Shown: piece after piece, positions 58,030 through 64,000 of the stretch
How positions within the stretch are numbered: position 1 is the first letter of the stretch
Layout of the letters: each line of letters starts with the position of its first letter
Source: Pontibaca salina
Lineage (GTDB): Bacteria > Pseudomonadota > Alphaproteobacteria > Rhodobacterales > Rhodobacteraceae
Direction: 5' to 3'
NCBI RefSeq assembly: GCF_016307205.1
Contig: NZ_JAEIJD010000001.1
Span: 310,001-374,000, forward strand
Length of the DNA: 64,000 nucleotides
Made by a program: the position numbers and the translations under genes
Notes under the pieces: model-generated
Database searches by the model: none
What the model was told of the DNA's origin: nothing
The model's input: the letters and a program-made list of their open reading frames with translations, nothing else

Positions 58030-58977
58030 TTGTCCAGGGACAGATCAAATCGCGATGATTTCACCCGTCCAGTGCGGCGTTTGCTGATCGCTGTTATCTG
58101 TCTTTTTCTTCTGGCGGTCTTTCTGGTTTGGCGCATCGACAGCCCACGGGTCGAACGTTTTCGCGCGCAGGTGACCGACACGGTGGTCCCGAACATGAAC
58201 TGGGCAATGAGACCAGTCACAGGCGCAATCAGATTAATGCGCGACTTTCAGTCATACCAACACCTAAGCGAACAAAACCGAGAATTGCGGAGCGAGTTGC
58301 GCCAGATGCAAGCGTGGAAAGAAGCCGCGCTGCAACTCGAACAGGAGAATGCCCGGCTGCTGGACCTGAATAACGTCCGCCTTGACCCGCGTCTGACCTA
58401 TATCACCGGTGTGGTATTGGCCGACAGCGGATCGCCCTTTCGCCAATCGGTGTTGTTGAACGTTGGATCACATGACGGGGTGCGTGATGGCTGGGCGGCA
58501 ATGGACGGTATCGGGTTGGTCGGGCGGATCTCGGGCACCGGAAAGAATACCGCGCGGGTGATCCTGTTAACCGACACGGCCAGTTCAGTGCCTGCGCTAA
58601 TCCAGCCCTCAGGTCAGAACGCGCTTGTATCCGGTGACAACAACGCCGCGCCCTTGATAGATTTTCTGGAGAACTCGGATCTGGTGCGCCCAGGGGATCG
58701 CGTGATCAGCTCGGGCGATGGCGGCGTATTCCCCAACGGCCTTTTGATCGGACAGGTCGCTGCAGACCCCTCAGGGCGGCTTCGCGTCCGTCTTGCAGCC
58801 GACTTTGAGCGCTTGGAATTCTTACGCCTGCTGCGCCACCACGGCAGCGAAACGCCACAGGGTCCGGGCCTTCTGGTCGTGCCCGATGCTCCGGCTGACG
58901 ACTTTCCGCCCGCTCTTCTTCCCGGCGTACTTGACCACCCCGTCGACCCGTCAAGTGACGAGACGAACAGTGGCTAA
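58030..58977 (+). CDS. mreC: Rod shape-determining protein MreC
   Basis: Inner-membrane scaffold of the elongasome. The 315-residue protein has one N-terminal membrane helix (RRLLIAVICLFLLAVFLVW), a coiled coil (LSEQNRELRSELRQMQAW) and the beta-barrel domain (TGVVLADSGSPFRQSVLLNVGS; ALIQPSGQNALVSGDN). A Pro/Asp-rich tail ends it. The start is TTG 58030 with AAGGAAG upstream. Confidence 0.94.
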   Translation: MSRDRSNRDDFTRPVRRLLIAVICLFLLAVFLVWRIDSPRVERFRAQVTDTVVPNMNWAMRPVTGAIRLMRDFQSYQHLSEQNRELRSELRQMQAWKEAALQLEQENARLLDLNNVRLDPRLTYITGVVLADSGSPFRQSVLLNVGSHDGVRDGWAAMDGIGLVGRISGTGKNTARVILLTDTASSVPALIQPSGQNALVSGDNNAAPLIDFLENSDLVRPGDRVISSGDGGVFPNGLLIGQVAADPSGRLRVRLAADFERLEFLRLLRHHGSETPQGPGLLVVPDAPADDFPPALLPGVLDHPVDPSSDETNSG

Positions 58978-59509
58978 GTCCTCGCCCGCCCGACTTTGGC
59001 TGATACGGCTGGGATACTGCGCGCTGGCGCTGGTGATCATCTTCTTTCACCTTCTGCCGCTGGACACCCTGCCCCGCCATTGGGCGCCCCCCGATCTGTT
59101 GCTGGCGTTCACACTGGCTTGGTCGCTGCGCCGTCCCGAATACGTTCCCGCCCTCAGCATCGCTGCCGTGATGTTGATGGCTGACCTGCTGTTCCAGCGC
59201 CCGCCCGGCCTGCTGGCGCTACTCGTGGTTCTGGGCAGCGAGCACCTCAAAAGCCGCGCCTCCAATTTGGGCGAAATGGGGTTTGTACTCGAATGGGCGA
59301 CTGTCGGCGTCGTCATCGTTGCAATCACTTTTGCCAATCGCCTTGTTCTTGGCATCTTGACGGTGCAGCAGGCACCGCTCACGCTTAGCCTGATCCAACT
59401 GGTCATGACAGTGGTGACCTATCCGTTGATAGTTGTTGTCACGCAAGTGATCCTGCGCGTGCGCCGCCCCATGCCCAGGGACGGACGAACTTCGAGAGTG
59501 CGCCCATGA
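58970..59509 (+). CDS. mreD: Rod shape-determining protein MreD
   Basis: A 179-residue integral membrane protein with five to six hydrophobic segments, positioned between mreC and mrdA. Recognisable MreD features are LPLDTLPRHWAPPDLLLAFTLAWSLRRPEYVP and MADLLFQRPPGL. It starts with GTG 58970, overlapping the mreC end, and ends overlapping mrdA as ATGA. Confidence 0.88.
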   Translation: MAKSSPARLWLIRLGYCALALVIIFFHLLPLDTLPRHWAPPDLLLAFTLAWSLRRPEYVPALSIAAVMLMADLLFQRPPGLLALLVVLGSEHLKSRASNLGEMGFVLEWATVGVVIVAITFANRLVLGILTVQQAPLTLSLIQLVMTVVTYPLIVVVTQVILRVRRPMPRDGRTSRVRP

Positions 59510-61449
59510 AACGTAATCCCAAAGAGCTTGAAGCCACGCACCGCACCCTGTCGCGGCGCACATTGCTGCTGGGCGGCGCGCAAGCGGCATTCGTCGGAGT
59601 TCTGGTTCTGCGTATGCGATATCTTCAAATGGATCAGGCCGATCAATTCCGCCTTCTGGCCGAAGAAAACCGCATCAATGTGCGCCTGATTCCCCCAAAA
59701 CGGGGCGAGATTTATGATCGTTTTGGCCAGATTCTCGCGCAAAATAGCCCCAGCTATCGTATCATCATCGTGCCAGAAGATGCCGGCGACGTGGAAGAGG
59801 TGATTGCGCGAATCTCGAATCTAGTTCCGCTTGACCCCAAAGAGATCGAGCGCGCGATGGCCGAGATCCGCCGCAGCCCGCCCTTCCTGCCCATCACCCT
59901 GGCCGATCAGGTGACATGGGAGGACATCAGCCGAGTCGCCGTTAATGCCCCGGCCCTGCCCGGAATCACCCCTGAAGTCGGCTCGACCCGATTTTATCCG
60001 CGCAAGGCGGATTTTGCCCATGTCATCGGCTATGTCGGTCCGGTCAGCGAATACGACCTCAGCCGGCTTACCGACCCCGAGCCGGTCCTGCACATCCCGC
60101 GCTTTCAGATCGGCAAGGTTGGCGTCGAGACCAAGCTCGAACAAGTCCTGCGCGGCAAGGCCGGCGCCAAGCGGATCGAAGTCAACTCGACCGGGCGGGT
60201 CATGCGAGAACTCAACCGGCGCGACGGCGAGCCGGGTGCGGATCTGCAGTTGACCATCGATGCCAGCCTTCAGGGCTATGTTCAGGCCCGTCTGGGCAGC
60301 GAGAGCGCCGCCGCCGTGGTGATCGATTGCGAAAGCGGCGATTTGCGCGCGATCGTCTCGTCGCCCAGCTTTGATCCCAACCTGTTCGTTCGCGGTATCT
60401 CGGTGGCAAATTACCGGGCCTTGACCGAAGATCTTTATCGCCCGCTTGCCAACAAGACGGTGCAGGGGCTTTACCCTCCGGGATCGACTTTCAAGATGAT
60501 GACCGCAATGGCCGCACTGGAGGCCGGGCTGATCGGCCCCGAGGAAACCGTCTGGTGTCCCGGCCATCTCACTGTTTCGGGTCGCCGGTTCCATTGCTGG
60601 AGACGCGGTGGCCACGGCCATGTCAACTTGCAGAACTCGCTGAAACAGAGCTGTGATGTCTATTTTTACGATCTGGCGATCAAGGTCGGCATCGACAAGA
60701 TTTCGGCCATGGCCCAGCGCTTTGGCCTTGGTGTTTATCACGATTTGCCGATGTCCGCCGTCGCCACCGGTCTCGCCCCGGACCGCGCATGGAAAGAGCG
60801 CGTGCATGGACAGAAATGGCAGATCGGGGACACAGTCAACGCCTCTATCGGGCAAGGGTACATGCTGGCCTCCCCCCTGCAACTGGCGGTGATGAGCGCG
60901 CGGCTGGCGACTGGGCGGCTCGTCGCGCCGCGACTTGTCCGGTCGATAAACGGGGTCGAACAAACCGGTAATCCCGGCGAGGATATGGGCCTGAACGAAA
61001 ACAATCTGCACCATATGCGTCGGGCGATGTTTGCCGTCAGCAACGACCGGCGCGGCACCGCCTATGGCAGTCGCATCATCGAAGAAGCCTATCGCATGGC
61101 GGGCAAGACCGGCACCAGTCAGGTGCGCAACATCACCGCTGCTGAACGCGCGGCCGGAGTAATCCGCAATCAAGATCTGCCATGGGAGCGGCGCGATCAC
61201 GCACTGTTCGTGAATTACGCGCCCTTTGATAATCCGAAATATGCGGTATCTGTGGTGGTCGAGCACGGCGGCGGCGGCTCTAGTGTCGCCGCTCCGATCG
61301 CCCGCGACATCACGCTACAAGCGCTCTACGATGGCACGCCGCCTTTGACCGCCTACCCGTCAAAGGACCGCGCGCGGATCGAGGCCCAACAGAAACGCCT
61401 GCACCGCGAACGCCCCGATATCAAATCCGATGGACGCAATCGCGCATGA
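59506..61449 (+). CDS. mrdA: Penicillin-binding protein 2 (peptidoglycan transpeptidase)
   Basis: Class B PBP of the elongasome. The 647-residue protein has an N-terminal anchor preceded by RTLSRRTLLLGG, a Tat-like twin arginine, a dimerisation/pedestal domain (ENRINVRLIPPKRGEIYDR), and the transpeptidase motifs S-T-F-K (PGSTFKMMTAM), S-C-D (KQSCDVYFYD) and K-T-G (AGKTGTSQ). Coupled to mreD and rodA by ATGA overlaps. Confidence 0.97.
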   Translation: MKRNPKELEATHRTLSRRTLLLGGAQAAFVGVLVLRMRYLQMDQADQFRLLAEENRINVRLIPPKRGEIYDRFGQILAQNSPSYRIIIVPEDAGDVEEVIARISNLVPLDPKEIERAMAEIRRSPPFLPITLADQVTWEDISRVAVNAPALPGITPEVGSTRFYPRKADFAHVIGYVGPVSEYDLSRLTDPEPVLHIPRFQIGKVGVETKLEQVLRGKAGAKRIEVNSTGRVMRELNRRDGEPGADLQLTIDASLQGYVQARLGSESAAAVVIDCESGDLRAIVSSPSFDPNLFVRGISVANYRALTEDLYRPLANKTVQGLYPPGSTFKMMTAMAALEAGLIGPEETVWCPGHLTVSGRRFHCWRRGGHGHVNLQNSLKQSCDVYFYDLAIKVGIDKISAMAQRFGLGVYHDLPMSAVATGLAPDRAWKERVHGQKWQIGDTVNASIGQGYMLASPLQLAVMSARLATGRLVAPRLVRSINGVEQTGNPGEDMGLNENNLHHMRRAMFAVSNDRRGTAYGSRIIEEAYRMAGKTGTSQVRNITAAERAAGVIRNQDLPWERRDHALFVNYAPFDNPKYAVSVVVEHGGGGSSVAAPIARDITLQALYDGTPPLTAYPSKDRARIEAQQKRLHRERPDIKSDGRNRA

Positions 61450-62597
61450 GCTATCTTGAATATAACGTCAAATCAGTCCCAACCGGGCTGCGCAAGCTGC
61501 TGTACCTGAACTGGCCCCTGCTGGTGCTCACGATCACGGTGGCTTGTGTCGGCTTCCTGATGCTCTATTCGGTTGCCGGTGGCTCTTTCACGCCTTGGGC
61601 CAAACCGCAAATGGAGCGTTTCGCCTTGGGACTGGCGGTGATGCTGGTGGTGGCGCTGGTGCCGATCTGGTTCTGGCGCAACATTGCCGCACTGGCCTAT
61701 CTCTTATCGCTCGCCCTGCTGGTTTCCGTGGAATTTTTCGGCACCGTCGGCATGGGCGCGCAACGCTGGCTCGACCTCGGCTTTGTGCGTTTGCAGCCCT
61801 CCGAGCTGGTCAAAATAACCATGGTTATGTTGCTGGCCGCCTATTACGACTGGCTGCCCGCCAAGCGCACCTCGCGCCCGTTTTGGGTCATGCTTCCCTT
61901 GCTATTCATCCTGCTGCCGACCTGGCTGGTGCTGCAACAACCGGATCTGGGCACCTCAATCCTTTTTATCCTGGGCGGCGGCGCGCTGATGTTTTTGGCC
62001 GGGGTGCATTGGGCCTATTTCGCTGTCGTCATCGCAGCAGGTATCGGACTGGTGACCACCGTATTCCAAAGTCGCGGCACCGATTGGCAATTGCTCAAGA
62101 ACTATCAGTTTCGCCGCATCGACACCTTTCTCGACCCGTCGACCGATCCGCTCGGCGCTGGGTATCACATCACCCAGTCGAAAATCGCGCTGGGATCTGG
62201 CGGCTGGGCAGGTCGCGGTTTTATGCAGGGCACACAATCGCGGCTGAATTTTCTGCCAGAAAAGCATACCGACTTTATCTTTACCACACTGGCCGAGGAG
62301 TTCGGTTTTGTCGGCGGATTGTCGTTGCTGGCGCTTTACACGCTGATCTTGGTGTTTTGCATCTCAACGGCTTTGGCCGCCCGCGACCGGTTTTCATCCT
62401 TGGTCAGTCTCGGCATTGCGGTCACGGTCTTTCTGTTTTTCGGGGTCAACATGTCAATGGTCATGGGGCTGGCCCCGGTCGTGGGCGTACCCTTGCCAAT
62501 GATCAGTTATGGGGGTTCGGCTATGCTGGTGTTGATGGCCGCCCTTGGTTTGGTACAAAGCGCCCATATCCACCGCCCCCGCAACAGGAGACGCTGA
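61446..62597 (+). CDS. rodA: Rod shape-determining protein RodA (SEDS glycosyltransferase)
   Basis: SEDS-family polymerase working with PBP2. The 383-residue membrane protein has ten segments, the QRWLDLGFVRLQPSELVKI motif after helix 3 and the LQQPDLGTSILFIL loop, including the catalytic-type aspartate. It overlaps mrdA and touches the next gene. Confidence 0.96.
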   Translation: MSYLEYNVKSVPTGLRKLLYLNWPLLVLTITVACVGFLMLYSVAGGSFTPWAKPQMERFALGLAVMLVVALVPIWFWRNIAALAYLLSLALLVSVEFFGTVGMGAQRWLDLGFVRLQPSELVKITMVMLLAAYYDWLPAKRTSRPFWVMLPLLFILLPTWLVLQQPDLGTSILFILGGGALMFLAGVHWAYFAVVIAAGIGLVTTVFQSRGTDWQLLKNYQFRRIDTFLDPSTDPLGAGYHITQSKIALGSGGWAGRGFMQGTQSRLNFLPEKHTDFIFTTLAEEFGFVGGLSLLALYTLILVFCISTALAARDRFSSLVSLGIAVTVFLFFGVNMSMVMGLAPVVGVPLPMISYGGSAMLVLMAALGLVQSAHIHRPRNRRR

Positions 62598-63527
62598 ATG
62601 CCGGTCAATATCCTTTTTGCCAGTTCCGCCGACTGGGCTGATTATCAGTTGCCGCTGCACACGGAGCTGGCGCAGACCGGTCTGGAATTCGATCTGCGCA
62701 CCGATTTCCCCCCCGAAATGGTGGATTATATAGTCTATGCGCCCAACAGCCCGGTGCAGGATTTCACGCCCTATTCGCGGCTCAAGGCGGTGTTGAATAT
62801 CTGGGCTGGGGTCGAGGATGTGGTGACCAATTCGACCCTGACCGTCCCGCTGACCCGCATGGTCGATCCGGGGTTGGAGCGCGGCATGGTTGAATGGGTC
62901 ACCGGCCATACGCTGCGCCATCACCTTGGCATGGACGCGCATATCATCAACCCCGAGCATGAGTGGACCCCAGTCGCCCCGCCGTTGGCGCAGGACCGGC
63001 CGGTGACGATTCTGGGGCTTGGGGCGCTGGGGACCGCCTGTGCGCGCGCCCTATCCAGTTTGGGCTTTCCCGTCACCGGCTGGAGCCGCAGCGCGAAATC
63101 GCTTGAGGGCATTAATTGCACCCATGGCGAAGCCGGATTGGCCAAGGCGCTGGCGACGGCACAGATCGTGATTTTGCTGCTGCCCGCGACAGCGGCCACC
63201 GAAAATACGCTGAATGCGCAGACGCTTGCCTTGCTGCCGCGCGGCGCGGTCGTCTTGAATCCGGGGCGTGGCACGCTGATCGACGACACGGCCCTGCTTG
63301 ATGCGCTCGACAGCGGGCAAATCGGCCATGCCACGCTGGACACTTTCCGCACCGAACCACTGCCACGCGACCACCGTTATTGGAGTCATCCCCACGTGAC
63401 GGTGACTCCGCATATTGCCTCGGAAACCCGTCCCGCCAGTTCCAGCCATGTCATTGCCGAGAACATCCGCCGAAACGAAGCAGGCCTGCCTCTGTTGCAT
63501 ATTGTGGACCGCAGCGCCGGTTACTGA
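62598..63527 (+). CDS. ghrA: Glyoxylate/hydroxypyruvate reductase A-like dehydrogenase
   Basis: A 309-residue D-isomer 2-hydroxyacid dehydrogenase. The Rossmann motif is ILGLGALGTACARAL and the catalytic residues are recognisable: R in NPGRGTLID, the glutamate-bearing FRTEPLPRDHRYW segment, and H in VTPHIASETRPAS. It reduces glyoxylate or hydroxypyruvate with NADPH. It starts directly after rodA, with no gap, so it is transcribed with the elongasome genes. Confidence 0.88.
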   Translation: MPVNILFASSADWADYQLPLHTELAQTGLEFDLRTDFPPEMVDYIVYAPNSPVQDFTPYSRLKAVLNIWAGVEDVVTNSTLTVPLTRMVDPGLERGMVEWVTGHTLRHHLGMDAHIINPEHEWTPVAPPLAQDRPVTILGLGALGTACARALSSLGFPVTGWSRSAKSLEGINCTHGEAGLAKALATAQIVILLLPATAATENTLNAQTLALLPRGAVVLNPGRGTLIDDTALLDALDSGQIGHATLDTFRTEPLPRDHRYWSHPHVTVTPHIASETRPASSSHVIAENIRRNEAGLPLLHIVDRSAGY

Positions 63528-63615
63528 ATCTCCGGCGATAATTCCCGCGCTGGCGCGCGCGAAACGCGGACCCGTGGGAACGCTTCTGCCATTGGCAGTG
63601 GCGGGCGGGACCGGA

Positions 63616-63876
63616 TCACATGCCCAGCGCTTCCTTATACATCTCAAGCACGGCTTCTTCTTCGGCGATATCGTCCTTGTCGCGCTTGCGGAGTCTGATC
63701 AGGGCGCGAACTGCCTTAACATCGTAACCGCGCCCTTTGCATTCCGCAAAGACCTCTTTGGTTTGGTCAGCGATGTCTTTTTTTTCAGCCTCAAGCCGCT
63801 CGATGCGCTCGACGAACTGGCGCAGTTCGCCCGCGCTTACCTTGTAGGAATCGGTTGCTTCTTCGTAATCTGTCAT
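63616..63876 (-). CDS. GapR-like DUF2312 protein
   Basis: An 86-residue helical protein, MTDYEEATDSYKVSAGELRQ then FVERIERLEAEKKDIADQ, with the KGRGYDVKAVRALIRLRKRDKDD segment of the DUF2312/GapR family. Caulobacter GapR binds overtwisted AT-rich DNA and helps topoisomerases; that role here is by homology. ATG 63876 follows GAGGAAAGC; an upstream ATG-less frame extends the ORF. It converges on ghrA. Confidence 0.9.
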   Translation of the reverse strand: MTDYEEATDSYKVSAGELRQFVERIERLEAEKKDIADQTKEVFAECKGRGYDVKAVRALIRLRKRDKDDIAEEEAVLEMYKEALGM

Positions 63877-64000
63877 GCTTTCCTCGATTTTAGTCTTCAG
63901 GACTGTTTTTTCCAAGAGAACACGCAATAGAACCGTGCTTCCGTCTAAGCTGTTGCCTGCTCACTCACACAACAATCCGATAATCCTGTTTGAATCCACA

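Noticed and set aside
59506-61449. Twin-arginine motif in PBP2 as proof of Tat export
   Set aside because: The segment is followed by a membrane anchor rather than a cleavable signal; PBP2 insertion by Sec is equally possible, so no Tat claim is made for it.

Overview
The window is chromosomal DNA of an alphaproteobacterium of the Rhodobacteraceae, most likely the roseobacter group. The evidence is high GC, a class I lysyl-tRNA synthetase, a GapR-type DUF2312 protein, fused LivHM permeases, TRAP transport genes, a thiolase/FadJ-type beta-oxidation set, and protein sequences with a roseobacter look throughout. It is dense, mostly housekeeping sequence. I see no rRNA, tRNA, CRISPR array, insertion sequence, integrase or phage structural module.

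Layout. 1-4.9 kb (minus): pgsA (cut by the window edge), uvrC, a 0.6 kb gap, then a tightly overlapped sppA-like peptidase, tiny zinc-ribbon protein and Ca/Na antiporter. 5.1-9.7 kb (minus): a complete branched-chain amino acid type ABC importer with both permeases fused. 10.2-13.8 kb (plus): a Dabb protein, pabB, and TRAP permease genes without a binding-protein gene. 14-19.3 kb: small stress proteins, an orphan ParA, a probable outer-membrane barrel and a large beta-helix protein. 19.4-25.5 kb: lysK, a TerB-like protein, nadD-dacB and divergent ettA. 25.6-29.1 kb: cspA, a Tat-targeted L,D-transpeptidase, a DUF4329 protein, a broken arylesterase gene and a gamma-glutamylcyclotransferase-like gene. 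29.1-38 kb: gltX, an MBL-fold hydrolase, nadE, a secreted MORN-repeat protein, DUF952-pyrD-arsC, and a MATE exporter. 38.6-44.5 kb: a MerR regulator heading acyl-CoA dehydrogenase, thiolase and FadJ genes. 44.5-45 kb: remnants of a glycosyltransferase gene plus a small membrane protein. 45.4-54.9 kb (minus): the Tol-Pal cell-envelope operon running into tilS and ftsH. 55-63.5 kb (plus): a probable leucine attenuator and leuA, then the elongasome genes mreBCD-mrdA-rodA and a GhrA-like reductase. The window closes with a gapR-like gene.

Cell-envelope functions dominate: Tol-Pal for envelope constriction, MreBCD/PBP2/RodA for sidewall synthesis, a PBP4-type carboxypeptidase, an L,D-transpeptidase, SppA and FtsH. 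The second theme is acyl-CoA and branched-chain metabolism (liv transporter, leuA, MerR-controlled beta-oxidation). The most informative non-routine items are: an arylesterase gene broken by an exact 11-bp tandem duplication, a leuA leader peptide with interlocked hairpins, a MORN protein with a hidden 46-residue period, a decayed glycosyltransferase beside an ExoX-like protein, and two copies of a dispersed intergenic element. I did not find a convincing new multi-gene system. All coordinates and starts come from reading the sequence; family names are from recognition of motifs, not from database searches.
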